Below are positions 8,570 through 17,222 of a stretch of DNA of 64,000 nt, in pieces. Every line of letters begins with the position of its first letter. Position 1 is the stretch's first letter. The translations under genes were made by a program, and so were the position numbers. The notes beneath the pieces were generated by a model. That model worked only from the letters and a program-made list of their open reading frames with translations. It searched no databases and had not been told where the DNA came from. Source of the stretch: Jiella avicenniae. GTDB lineage: Bacteria > Pseudomonadota > Alphaproteobacteria > Rhizobiales > Rhizobiaceae. Where the stretch lies: positions 248,001 through 312,000 of the forward strand of contig NZ_JAJUWU010000001.1 in NCBI RefSeq assembly GCF_021390325.1, in the 5' to 3' direction.

Positions 8570-9859
8570 ATGACCTCCATCGCCGTCATCGGCGCCGGGA
8601 TCACCGGCATCACCACCGCCTACAAGCTCCTCGCCCGCGGGTTCGACGTCACGGTCTTCGATCGCCAGCCCTATGCCGCGATGGAAACCTCCTTCGCCAA
8701 CGGCGGCCAGTTGTCGGCCTCCAACGCCGAAGTGTGGAACCAACCGTCGACCTTCCTCAAGGGCATCAAGTGGATGCTGACCAAGGACGCGCCGCTGCTG
8801 GTCGATCCCAAGCCCTCCTGGCACAAGCTGTCCTGGATGGCCGAATTCGTGCTGGCGGCGCGCAACTACGAACAGAACACCATCGCGACGACGAAGCTCG
8901 CCATCCAGGCGCGCGAGCATCTTCTCGGCATGGCCGAGCGCGAGGGCTTCACCTTCGACGTCGAAAAGCGCGGCATTCTCCACGTCTATGAGGAAAAGAA
9001 CGAACTCGCCCACGCCGCCAGGGTGAACGGGCTGCTGGCGAAGGGCGGCCTGAAGCGCGTCGCCGTCGGCCCGGAGGAGATCGCCGCGATCGAGCCGACC
9101 ATCCGCGGCAACTTCGTCGGCGGCTTCTTCACCGAATCCGACTTCACCGGCGACATCCACAAATACACCCGCAACCTCGCCGAGGCCTGCCGCCGCCACG
9201 GCACGCGGCTGAGGTTTTCCGCCGACGTGACGCGGCTCGCCTCCCGCGGTGAAAGCGGCGTCGACGTTTTCTCGCGCCGGGTGGGATCCAAGGACGCATC
9301 GAGCCCGGAGCGCTTCGACGCGATCGTCGTCTGCGCCGGTGTCGCCAGCCGGAAATTCGCCCGCGATCTGGGCGACCGGGTCAACGTCTATCCGGTCAAG
9401 GGCTATTCGATCACCGTCAATCTCACCGACGAGGAGAGCCGCGCGGGCGCCCCGATGGTGAGCCTCCTCGACGACCACGCCAAGATCGTCACCTCGCGGC
9501 TCGGCGCCGACCGGCTGCGGATCGCCGGCACGGCGGAGTTCGCCGGCGAGAACCGCGACATCAAGGATGCGCGCATCCGCCCGCTCACCGAGTGGTGCCG
9601 CAAGCGCTTCCCCGCCGTTTCGACCTCCTCGGTCGTTCCCTGGGCCGGCCTGCGCCCGATGATGCCGAACATGATGCCGAAGGTCGGCCGTGGGCGGCAG
9701 GCCAACGTTTTCTACAACACCGGCCACGGCCATCTCGGCTGGACGCTGTCGGCGATCACCGCCGAGATGGTCGCCGGCGAAGTCGCCGCCGCAAAAGCCC
9801 GCCAGCCGCAGCGTGCCGCTCCGGAAGCGCAGGGAACGCTGGCGGCGCACGGAGCCTGA
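8570..9859 (+). CDS. dadA: DadA-type FAD-dependent amino-acid dehydrogenase (possible glycine oxidase)
   Basis: A 429-residue flavoprotein of the D-amino-acid dehydrogenase family, which oxidatively deaminates small or D-amino acids at the membrane and passes electrons to quinone. It opens with the FAD-binding motif SIAVIGAGITGITTAYKLL; TSFANGGQLSASNAEVWN is the DadA hallmark. NTGHGHLGWTLS near the C-terminus binds the flavin. AAAGG lies six bases before the ATG. The tandem glycine riboswitch in its leader is the best functional clue: the enzyme probably acts on glycine, or on a compound whose level follows glycine, which is the end product of the demethylation genes that follow. D-alanine dehydrogenase activity remains possible. 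Confidence 0.88.
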   Translation: MTSIAVIGAGITGITTAYKLLARGFDVTVFDRQPYAAMETSFANGGQLSASNAEVWNQPSTFLKGIKWMLTKDAPLLVDPKPSWHKLSWMAEFVLAARNYEQNTIATTKLAIQAREHLLGMAEREGFTFDVEKRGILHVYEEKNELAHAARVNGLLAKGGLKRVAVGPEEIAAIEPTIRGNFVGGFFTESDFTGDIHKYTRNLAEACRRHGTRLRFSADVTRLASRGESGVDVFSRRVGSKDASSPERFDAIVVCAGVASRKFARDLGDRVNVYPVKGYSITVNLTDEESRAGAPMVSLLDDHAKIVTSRLGADRLRIAGTAEFAGENRDIKDARIRPLTEWCRKRFPAVSTSSVVPWAGLRPMMPNMMPKVGRGRQANVFYNTGHGHLGWTLSAITAEMVAGEVAAAKARQPQRAAPEAQGTLAAHGA

Positions 9860-9947
9860 GGCGGCTGTCGAGAGGGCGGGTGGCCTGAAGCGCAGTTGCT
9901 CCCGTTGAGGCAGGACGCGCCCTTTCGGGCCACATCGGTGCCGAGGC

Positions 9948-10147
9948 ACCCCCCCTCTGGCTTGCCAGCCATCTCCCCCGCAAGGGGGGAGATCAGGCGT
10001 TCGATCGTCGTGCACCGATTTACGACGTTCGGCAGGCGCTTCTTCCACCTTTGGGCAGGGCGTGTCGTCGCAAAGCTTGCGAGGCATCAGAGCGAGGTCG
10101 ATCTCCCCCCTTGCGGGGGAGATGTCCGGCAGGACAGAGGGGGGTAA
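9948..10147. repeat. Paired CTCCCCC-type inverted repeat, copy 1
   Basis: Two facing arms, 9948-9993 and 10100-10147, each contain ATCTCCCCC...GGGGGAGAT with a flanking ACCCCCCTCTG / CAGAGGGGGGT, and are separated by about 105 bases. The same paired arrangement recurs at 30675-30854. It occupies most of the 343-base gap between the convergent dadA and etfB; nothing else is evident there. Confidence 0.75.
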
Positions 10148-10202
10148 GGCCGCCGCAACCTTGCCGGATGAACCTGCCGGCCGAACGCGCCGATGCGGGG
10201 CG

Positions 10203-10952
10203 CTACGCCGGACCGTACCGCCGGATGCCGTTGTCTTCGAGATAAGCCAGGATCAGCCGGGCGGCCTCTTCCGGCTCGGGGCCGACATGAAGGTTCGCCC
10301 CGCCGCTCGCGGTGCCGGCCGTGCGCATCAGCTTCGGCCGGGCCCGGTGCGGGCGCTCCCCGGCAAGGGTGCCGGCTGCCGGCGCATCGGCGGCCGGGGC
10401 CGGATGGCGCCGAACCTCGCCCCGCCGCATTCGGCCGAAGGCGAAGGGCAGCGGTGGGGGCGCCAGCGGATGGACCGTGACGATCGCCGGCAGGCGGACG
10501 GTGATCCTGCGCCGGGCGCCCTTCGCCATCGCCTGATCGACGACGAGCGTTTCCGGCGCCTCGCCCGGCCGGATCGCCACGGCGTCGGCGAGGATCGGCA
10601 GGCCCAGCATCTCGGCCAGAAGATAGGGCACGAGGCCTGTTTCGAGCCCGCCTTCGCCGCGCCGGCCGCAGAGAATCAGAGCCGGCGGCGCGTCGCCCGC
10701 GAAAGCCCGTCTCAGAAAGGCGGACAGTGCCGGCAGCGGATCGTCGCCGGCGGGCGTCTCCACGACGTCGAGGCCGCCGAGACCATGGCCGAGGCCGGCG
10801 GCGACGCCTTCTTCGCTCGACCCGGCATGAAGGCCCTGCGGAGCTTCGTCGAGACCTGCCGCGAGGCCGATCGCCTGAGCTTCGAGCCGCGACGGCTGCT
10901 GCCGGCCGGAGACCGGATTCTTCGCCTCGGAGAGCAGCACGATCGTCTTCAT
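10203..10952 (-). CDS. etfB: Electron transfer flavoprotein beta subunit-like protein (dimethylglycine demethylation)
   Basis: A 249-residue EtfB/FixA-like subunit, the AMP-binding half of a heterodimeric flavoprotein that shuttles electrons from a dehydrogenase to quinone. It starts KTIVLLSEAKNPVSG and contains FAGDAPPALILCGRRG and ETGLVPYLLAEMLGLPIL, the nucleotide-binding region of the family; the later half is more divergent. The start overlaps the etfA stop by four bases (ATGA at 10949-10952), so the two subunits are translationally coupled. It is the last gene of the dgcA-dgcB-etfA-etfB unit. ETF genes beside dgcAB are a known arrangement, so its role is inferred to be accepting electrons from dimethylglycine oxidation. 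Confidence 0.82.
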   Translation of the reverse strand: MKTIVLLSEAKNPVSGRQQPSRLEAQAIGLAAGLDEAPQGLHAGSSEEGVAAGLGHGLGGLDVVETPAGDDPLPALSAFLRRAFAGDAPPALILCGRRGEGGLETGLVPYLLAEMLGLPILADAVAIRPGEAPETLVVDQAMAKGARRRITVRLPAIVTVHPLAPPPLPFAFGRMRRGEVRRHPAPAADAPAAGTLAGERPHRARPKLMRTAGTASGGANLHVGPEPEEAARLILAYLEDNGIRRYGPA

Positions 10953-12190
10953 GCTTCGCGCTCCTTCAGGAGGTTCAAGAGGGCCGGCATGACGAGCTGG
11001 GCGTCCTGGACGATGGCAAGGCCCGCGCGCTCGATCATCGCGGCATGGAGGTCGGTGTTGACGGCGATGACGTGCTCGCAGCCGGCAATGCCCTGCAGAT
11101 GCTGCGGCGCGCCCGAAATGCCGAGCGCCAGATAGCAGTCGGCGGCGAGCACCGTCCCCGACGCGCCCACCTGGGCCTGCCGCGGCATCAGCCCGGCGTC
11201 GCAGACGACGCGGCTGGCGCCGGGCGTTCCCTTCATCGCGGCGGCGAGGTCGCGAAAGGCGCCGAAATCGCTGACGCCGTTGCCGGCGGAGACGACGAAA
11301 TCGGTCTCGCTCAAGGCGAGCTTCGCCGGGTCGCCGGGGATGATCTCGACCGAAAGGATCGCCGGATCGGGCGAGGCGATTTCCCCCCCGCCTTCGATCT
11401 CCCGCGCCTCGCAGGGCACGTCTTCGTAGGGTCTGGCGCGGTCCTCGCCGAGGGTCATCAGCCGCGGCGGGGCAAGGCCGATTTCCGCGCCGGCGTTGCG
11501 GATGGCGCGCACGGCCTGGCGCGCCGTCAGATGCTCGACGTCGGGAAACAGCGGCTCGCCCAGCGCCACCGAAAGGCGCCGGGCGCAGTCGGCACTGTCT
11601 CCCTCTTCTGCAAAAAGAACGTGGCGCGGCGACAGTGCGTCGACCGCGGCCTTCAGCACCTCGGCGCGCTCCCTCTGCGTCGAAGCGCGGGGCATGACGA
11701 CGAGGCGGTCGGCGCCCGCCTCGCCGAGCCCTTCGATGCTTTCCGCCGCGATCGCGACGACGGCGCCGCCGCCTTCGCCGGCATCCGCCAGGAGCCTCGC
11801 GCCGCCGAGCACCTGCCGGTCGAAGCGCGAGAGCCTGCCACCCGCCGCCGCGACGACCGCAAAGACCAGGAAGGCCGGTTCGTCGATCACCCGCAAGGCC
11901 GGTTGTCCGGGACTGACGTCGACGGCATCCAGCCCGTCGCGGGTTCGGGCGAAATGCGCCGCCTCGACGCGGTTCATCTGTCGCTGCGAGCGGTCGTAGC
12001 GCTTGCGCCCGTTGCCGGTGTCGCTCTCGCCCGCAAGGCTCGCAGCCCATTCCCGCCAAGGGTCGCGGCGCGGACGGCCGGAGGCCGGCCCTGCCTCGCG
12101 CCGCCCGAGGTCGAGGCGCGGGCGCCGCCCGGTCTCGCTCAGCGTCCTGGCGACGCGCTCGGCCCGCGGATCTTTCCGGACTCGGCTCAT
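10949..12190 (-). CDS. etfA: Electron transfer flavoprotein alpha subunit-like protein (dimethylglycine demethylation)
   Basis: A 413-residue EtfA/FixB-like subunit, the FAD-binding half of the ETF encoded with etfB. The C-terminal domain holds the family signature: LGISGAPQHLQGIAG followed by VIAVNTDLHAAMIERAGLAI. The N-terminal 100 residues are arginine-rich and poorly conserved, ahead of an EtfA-type N-domain beginning near FLVFAVVAAAGG; this extension occurs in the subgroup linked to dgcB. The ATG at 12190 overlaps the dgcB stop (ATGA), and its own stop overlaps the etfB start in the same way. All these genes are therefore in one translationally coupled operon. Confidence 0.84.
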   Translation of the reverse strand: MSRVRKDPRAERVARTLSETGRRPRLDLGRREAGPASGRPRRDPWREWAASLAGESDTGNGRKRYDRSQRQMNRVEAAHFARTRDGLDAVDVSPGQPALRVIDEPAFLVFAVVAAAGGRLSRFDRQVLGGARLLADAGEGGGAVVAIAAESIEGLGEAGADRLVVMPRASTQRERAEVLKAAVDALSPRHVLFAEEGDSADCARRLSVALGEPLFPDVEHLTARQAVRAIRNAGAEIGLAPPRLMTLGEDRARPYEDVPCEAREIEGGGEIASPDPAILSVEIIPGDPAKLALSETDFVVSAGNGVSDFGAFRDLAAAMKGTPGASRVVCDAGLMPRQAQVGASGTVLAADCYLALGISGAPQHLQGIAGCEHVIAVNTDLHAAMIERAGLAIVQDAQLVMPALLNLLKEREA

Positions 12191-14136
12191 GCGGGTTGAA
12201 GCTCCCGCGCCGGCGCCGCGCCGGCGGGCGTCCTGCGGCCCGCCTCGACGGCCTCCCACAGAAGCTCGGCGACGTCCTTCACCTCGGCCCGATCGCCGGT
12301 GACGCCTTCGAGCATCGCCGTGCATTGCGGGCAGGCGACCGCCACCGTCTTCGCGCCGGTCTCCTTCACCTGGCCCATGCGGATGTCGGGAATGCGCGTG
12401 TCTCCGGGGATGTCGGCGGACGGCGCGCCGCCGCCGCCGCCGCAACACATCGAGCGCTTGCCGGAGCGCGCCATTTCGCGCCGTTCGAGGCCGAGGGCGT
12501 CGAGCAGCGCGCGCGGGGCTTCGACCTCGCCATTGTAGCGGCCGAGATAGCAGGGGTCGTGATAGGTGATTGCCCGGCCGGCGAGCGAGGCGGGCGCGAG
12601 GCGGCCGCTCTCGACCAGTTCGGCGAGGAAGGCGGTGTGATGCACGACGTCGTAGCTGCCGCCGAAGGCCGGATATTCGTTGCGGATGACGTGCAGCGCG
12701 TGCGGATCGGCGGTGAGGATGCGGGCGAAGCGGTAGCGCGACAGGGTCTCGACATTCGCCCGCGCCAGCCGCTGGAACGTCGCCTCGTCGCCGAGGCGGC
12801 GGGCGAGATCGCCGCAGTCGCGCTCCTGCCCGCCGAGCACGGCGAAATCGACGCCGGCGGAATTCAGTGTCTGGATCAGGGCTTTGAGCGTCCTTTGGCC
12901 GCGCAGGTCGTAGGCCGCCTGACCAAGCCAGAGCAGCACCTCCGCCTCGCCCTTCTCGACGATCCGGGGCAAGGACATGCCGGCGGCGAAATCCGTCCGC
13001 TCGAACAGCGGCCGCCCGTTCGGCTCGTCGCAGCCGCGCGAGTGGGCGAGCGGCTCTTCGGCCTTCATCGGGACGGCGCCGAGTTCCAGCGTCTGGAAGC
13101 GCCGGAGGTCGACGATGGCGTCGACGTGCTCGATCATCATCGGGCATTCCTCGACGCAGGCCCGGCAGGTGGTGCAGGACCACAGCGTATCCGGGTGGAC
13201 GAGGCCTTCCGGCGAGACGATCGGCGCGTCGAGCCCCGCCGCGCCGCCGACCGCCCGCTCGTTCGGATAGGGCATGCCGGCATAGGGCCGGGCGTGGCCG
13301 CCGCCGGCCGCTGCCGCGAGATCGGCGATCAGATGCTTCGGGCTGAGCGGCTGGCCGGCGGCAAAGGCCGGGCAGGCGGCCTCGCAGCGGCCGCACTGGA
13401 CGCAGGCGTCGAAGGCGAGGAGACGGTTCCAGGCGAAATCCGCCGGCGTTTCGGCGCCGAGCTTCTCCGCATCGAGGTCGAGCGGACGCAGCCCCGTCGC
13501 CTCGCCCTTCTGCGAGGCCGGATCGAAGCGTCTCGGCCGGGGATGGGCGACGAGGTGGGTGGCGCCGGCCAGCGCATGGCGCATCGGCCCGGTTCCCGCC
13601 GTGCCGGCGAGGGCGAGGCCGGCCGCCGCGGCGGCGAGGAAGGTGACGAAGGACAGCGCCGGCAGCGGATTTCCGAGCGCCGCCAAAAGGGCGGTGAGAA
13701 GGCCGCCGGCGGCGAAGACGCCGAGATGGACGGGCAGACGTTGCCATCTTCCGAGCGACAGCCGCGGCAGGGCGCGCGGATAACGCCGGCGGACTTCGAG
13801 GACGACGCCTGCGCCCATGACGAGAAAGGCGAGGGCGACGAACGCCCAGTAAACCCGCGAGGCGGCGAGGGCGGGTACGAGGCCAAGGACGAGAAGGCCG
13901 GATGCGAGGACGAGACCGCCGGCGGTCGGCACGTGCATGCGCGAGGCGGACTTGTCGCGGTCGACGACGTGATGGACGTCGACGAGATAGCGCCGCGGCA
14001 GGGCCTTCAGCCCGGCGAGCCAGTCGACGCGGGCGGTCTTGCCTGCCCGCCAGAGCATGACGCGCCGGCCGATCTGGACGGCCGCGACGAGGACCATCGC
14101 GACGATCAGCCAGGGGAGGAAGGCCGCGGCGGTCAT
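12187..14136 (-). CDS. dgcB: Dimethylglycine catabolism protein DgcB, membrane iron-sulfur protein
   Basis: A 649-residue inner-membrane iron-sulfur protein needed with DgcA to convert dimethylglycine to sarcosine. The N-terminal 190 residues hold five hydrophobic segments (DUF3483-like). Two 4Fe-4S sites follow, CVQCGRCEAACP and CTTCRACVEECP. The C-terminal half has two CCG-type cysteine-rich domains, with DPCYLGRYNG, SMCCGGGGG and ACPQCTAM, as in heterodisulfide-reductase-like proteins. It probably passes electrons between DgcA, the ETF and quinone. I chose ATG 14136; a GTG three codons earlier is an alternative. A 133-base gap to dgcA has no gene I can defend. Confidence 0.9.
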   Translation of the reverse strand: MTAAAFLPWLIVAMVLVAAVQIGRRVMLWRAGKTARVDWLAGLKALPRRYLVDVHHVVDRDKSASRMHVPTAGGLVLASGLLVLGLVPALAASRVYWAFVALAFLVMGAGVVLEVRRRYPRALPRLSLGRWQRLPVHLGVFAAGGLLTALLAALGNPLPALSFVTFLAAAAAGLALAGTAGTGPMRHALAGATHLVAHPRPRRFDPASQKGEATGLRPLDLDAEKLGAETPADFAWNRLLAFDACVQCGRCEAACPAFAAGQPLSPKHLIADLAAAAGGGHARPYAGMPYPNERAVGGAAGLDAPIVSPEGLVHPDTLWSCTTCRACVEECPMMIEHVDAIVDLRRFQTLELGAVPMKAEEPLAHSRGCDEPNGRPLFERTDFAAGMSLPRIVEKGEAEVLLWLGQAAYDLRGQRTLKALIQTLNSAGVDFAVLGGQERDCGDLARRLGDEATFQRLARANVETLSRYRFARILTADPHALHVIRNEYPAFGGSYDVVHHTAFLAELVESGRLAPASLAGRAITYHDPCYLGRYNGEVEAPRALLDALGLERREMARSGKRSMCCGGGGGAPSADIPGDTRIPDIRMGQVKETGAKTVAVACPQCTAMLEGVTGDRAEVKDVAELLWEAVEAGRRTPAGAAPARELQPA

Positions 14137-14269
14137 GGCCGGCACCCATTCCCGCGGCGCCGTGCGGGGGTACCACCGCCTCGACCTTCCGGGCGAGCAG
14201 ATGCCAGTCGGCGCGGCGCCCGAGAGTCAGGCCCCCGGGCACAGCTTTCCGATCGCGCCCCGCCCATCC

Positions 14270-16324
14270 TCAGAGATCCTTGCACAGGCGCAGCGCGTCG
14301 TAGATGGCGGCGTGGATGTTGCGGCCGGCGACGGCGTCGCCGATGCGGTAGAGGGTGTAGCCCTGCCCGGACGCGGCGCCGTTGATTTCGAAGGGCTGCG
14401 GCTCGCCGGCGACGATGGCGTGGTCGTCGGTCAGCCCCCTGTTTTTCGCCTTGTCCTTCAGGGCAAAGTGCAGGTCGTCCACCGGCAGGGTGCCGTAGTC
14501 CACGACGACCGCGTCGACCACCCGCTCTTCCTCGGCATCGGTCATGGTGTTGCGGATCGCCGCGATCAGCCGGTTGCCTTCCGGATAGATTTCGATCAGC
14601 TCGGAATTCGGCGTCATCAGCACGCCGAGCTTGTAGAGTTCGCGCAAGTGGACCGGCTGATTGGTCGGGCCGATCTCCTCGCCGATCATCCGGTCGTGGG
14701 TGACGAGTTCGACGAGGCAGCCCATCTTCGCCAGCACCTCGGCGGTGGAGGCGGCGTTGTGGCCGCCGATCTCGTCGTAGAGGAGCACCGTGCCCGAGGG
14801 CTGCGAGCGGCCCTCCAGCACGTCCCAGGTGGTCACCGCGTGCTCGAAGCCCTTGGCTTCGCCCTTCTGCGGCAGGCCGCCGGTGGCGACGATGACGATG
14901 TCCGGCGACAGGGCGGCGATCGCGGCCTCGTCCGCCTCCGTGTTGAGGCGGATGTCGACGCCGAGCTTCTGCAACTGGGAGACCAGCCAGCGCGGAATTC
15001 CGGAAAGCGCCTCGCGCCAGGTGGCCCTCGAAGCGACGTTGATCTGGCCGCCGAGGCGATCGGACTTTTCGAACAGGGTCACGGCGTGGCCGCGCTCGGC
15101 GAGCACGCGCGCCGCCTCCAGCCCGCCGACGCCGCCGCCGACGACGACCGCCGTCTTCCGGGTGGCGGCCTTGTCGATGACGTGCGGCATCGTCGCCTCG
15201 CGGCCGGTCGCGGCGTTCTGGATGCAGAGCGCGTCGCCGCCGACATAGATGCGGTCGATGCAGTAACCGGCGCCGACGCATTGGCGGATGTCGTCGGCCC
15301 GGCCTTCGGAAAGCTTCTTGACGAGATGCGGATCGGCGATGTGGGCCCGCGTCATCGCGATCATGTCGACATGGCCCTCGGCGACGGCGCGCGCGCCGGT
15401 GGCGAGGTCGGTCACCCGCTGGGCGTGGAAGATCGGCACGTCCACCTCGCGCTTGATCGCCGAGGGCAGCGACAGGAAGGGCGCGACCGGGAACGACATG
15501 TTCGGCAGCGAGATCGCATGGGCGATGTGGTCGCGCGCCTGGCCGCCGATGACGTTGAGGAAGTCGACGAGACCGCGGGAGGTGTATTCCGCCGCGATGG
15601 CGACGCAGTCCTCGTGGCTGAGTCCGCCCTTCAGCATCTCGTCGCCGGACATGCGCATGCCGATGACGTAGTCGTCGCCGACGGCCTCGCGCATGGCCGA
15701 CAGCACCTCGATGCCGAAACGCATCCGGTTTTCCAGACTGCCGCCGTATTTGTCGGTGCGATGGTTGGAGTGCGGCGACCAGAACTGATCGACCAGATGG
15801 CCGTGGGCGGCGGAAATCTCGCAGCCGTCGAGCCCGCCCTCCTTGCAGCGCCGCGCGGCGGCGGCGAAGTCGGCGACGATGCGATCGATCTCTTCCTGTT
15901 CGAGGGCTTTCGCGATCGCCCGCGACGCCGGTTCGCGCGTCGCCGAGGCGGATTTCACCGGCAGCCAGTGCTCGGTGTCCCACTTGGTCCGCCGGCCCAT
16001 ATGGGTCAGCTGGATCATCAGCCTCGCCCCATGCCGGTGGATGCGCTCGGAGAACTCCCGGAAGAACGGCACGACCGAATCGTCCGCGACGGAGATCTGG
16101 TTCCACGGCGCCGCCGGACTGTCCATCGACACAGAGGACGAACCGCCGAACATCGTCAGGCCGATGCCACCCTTGGCCTTTTCCTCGTGATAGAGCTGAT
16201 AGCGCTGCTGCGGCTTGCCGTCCTTGCCGTAGGACGGCGCATGGCTCGTCGACATCACCCGGTTGCGGATGGTCAGCCCCTTGATGGTCAGGGGCTTCAG
16301 GAGAGCTTCGGCATTGGCGATCAT
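14270..16324 (-). CDS. dgcA: Dimethylglycine demethylase DgcA (FMN/FAD oxidoreductase)
   Basis: A 684-residue old-yellow-enzyme type protein fused to a C-terminal FAD/NAD domain, as in 2,4-dienoyl-CoA and trimethylamine dehydrogenases. It removes one methyl group from dimethylglycine to give sarcosine. The N-terminal TIM barrel shows MIQLTHMGRRTKWD and EISAAHGHLVDQFWSPHSN; the C-terminal domain starts TAVVVGGGVGGLEAARVL. Between them the cluster region reads CVGAGYC then 11 residues then CIQN, so three cysteines are seen where this superfamily often has four. AGGAGG lies ten bases before the ATG. The start overlaps the stop of the GIY-YIG reading frame by four bases. Confidence 0.9.
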   Translation of the reverse strand: MIANAEALLKPLTIKGLTIRNRVMSTSHAPSYGKDGKPQQRYQLYHEEKAKGGIGLTMFGGSSSVSMDSPAAPWNQISVADDSVVPFFREFSERIHRHGARLMIQLTHMGRRTKWDTEHWLPVKSASATREPASRAIAKALEQEEIDRIVADFAAAARRCKEGGLDGCEISAAHGHLVDQFWSPHSNHRTDKYGGSLENRMRFGIEVLSAMREAVGDDYVIGMRMSGDEMLKGGLSHEDCVAIAAEYTSRGLVDFLNVIGGQARDHIAHAISLPNMSFPVAPFLSLPSAIKREVDVPIFHAQRVTDLATGARAVAEGHVDMIAMTRAHIADPHLVKKLSEGRADDIRQCVGAGYCIDRIYVGGDALCIQNAATGREATMPHVIDKAATRKTAVVVGGGVGGLEAARVLAERGHAVTLFEKSDRLGGQINVASRATWREALSGIPRWLVSQLQKLGVDIRLNTEADEAAIAALSPDIVIVATGGLPQKGEAKGFEHAVTTWDVLEGRSQPSGTVLLYDEIGGHNAASTAEVLAKMGCLVELVTHDRMIGEEIGPTNQPVHLRELYKLGVLMTPNSELIEIYPEGNRLIAAIRNTMTDAEEERVVDAVVVDYGTLPVDDLHFALKDKAKNRGLTDDHAIVAGEPQPFEINGAASGQGYTLYRIGDAVAGRNIHAAIYDALRLCKDL

Positions 16325-16965
16325 GATGGAGAGCCCTCCTGCGTCATAGTGGGTGCGATCCGATGGCGTTGCAGTAGCGGGGTTTCTGCTCGTGCGGTTT
16401 CTTCGTCCGCCCAAGCGCCGTTGCCGAGAAGGGCAAACACCGACCGATGGTGCCCGTCCGCCCCTGGATTCTCGGGACGGGGCCCGAGAATGACGAAGTT
16501 TCGGTGGCAGTGCCTGTCCTGCAGCGTCCGCGGCAGGCCCGACACTGCCGGAAAAAGCGCCGATCCTCTCATCCCGGTCGTCATTCTCGGGCCCCGTCCC
16601 GAGAATCCAGGGGATCGACGGGCTCCGGCGGCAATTTCCTCGAACGAACGGACGAAGGACGGCCGGAACGGATTATCCTCGTCCGAAAACCGATCGAATA
16701 AATCCAGCCACTGCGGGTTCAGCTCTTCGATCAGCCTGAGCTTCCAGGCCCGCCGGTAGCGCTTGATCGACGTCTCGCGTTGGATGGCGGATTCGATGTC
16801 GTCATGCCGCTCTTGCCACACCAGCGTCTTGCAGCCGTAGCGCGCGATGAACCCGCCGAGATCGCCTTCGCAATGTTCGAGGACGCGGCGGTGGAGGTCG
16901 GACGTCACGCCGACATAGAGCGTACCGTTCCGTCCCGACGCCATGATGTACACCCAGCCGCCCAT
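16321..16965 (-). CDS. Small GIY-YIG nuclease with a repeat-derived C-terminal extension
   Basis: A 214-residue reading frame whose first 90 residues form a complete single-domain GIY-YIG nuclease: WVYIMASGRNGTLYVGVTSD carries the YI/YVG motif, LHRRVLEH the conserved arginines, and ELNPQWLDL the closing motif. Family members are normally about 90-110 residues. Here the frame stays open through a palindromic repeat: residues 118-168 (PGFSGRGPRM ... GPRPENPG) are a translation of the element at 16461-16613. The true functional protein may be only the first 95-115 residues. The gene breaks the otherwise continuous gbc-dgc series and lies between two copies of that same repeat, which suggests it arrived as a unit. 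Its cellular role is unknown. Confidence 0.8.
   Translation of the reverse strand: MGGWVYIMASGRNGTLYVGVTSDLHRRVLEHCEGDLGGFIARYGCKTLVWQERHDDIESAIQRETSIKRYRRAWKLRLIEELNPQWLDLFDRFSDEDNPFRPSFVRSFEEIAAGARRSPGFSGRGPRMTTGMRGSALFPAVSGLPRTLQDRHCHRNFVILGPRPENPGADGHHRSVFALLGNGAWADEETARAETPLLQRHRIAPTMTQEGSPS
16461..16613. repeat. Palindromic repeat pair, GTCATTCTCGGG type, copy 1
   Basis: A 35-base arm (16461-16495) and its perfect reverse complement (16579-16613) flank an 83-base spacer. Each arm is itself a hairpin (CTCGGGACGGGGCCCGAG). The spacer is clearly homologous to that of the copy at 17010-17160, so the whole unit of about 153 bases was duplicated. Confidence 0.9.
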
Positions 16966-17009
16966 CGTGTCCTACGCCTTCGGCTGACGGTCACAGGGCG
17001 GTGACGCTG

Positions 17010-17160
17010 CCCTGGATTCTCGGGACGGGGCCCGAGAATGACGAAGCGTGGGTGGCGGTGCCCATTCTGAAACGTCTGTGGCAGTCTCGACGCTGCCAAT
17101 AAAGGCGGCCATCCCCCCATCCCGGTCGTCATTCTCGGGCCCCGTCCCGAGAACCCAGGG
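17010..17160. repeat. Palindromic repeat pair, GTCATTCTCGGG type, copy 2
   Basis: 34-base arms at 17010-17043 and 17127-17160 with one mismatch, in the same orientation as the copy at 16461-16613 and with a related 83-base spacer. It fills the 257-base gap between gbcB and the GIY-YIG gene. Confidence 0.9.
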
Positions 17161-17222
17161 GAGCGTAGAGCGACGAGGACCGCGTCCTGCGGCAGCCAAG
17201 CCGGCCATGAGCACCGCCCCGA

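Noticed and set aside
14137-14269. Possible short gene between dgcA and dgcB
   Set aside because: The gap is only 133 bases; an open frame exists but continues as a shadow through dgcB and has no ribosome site.
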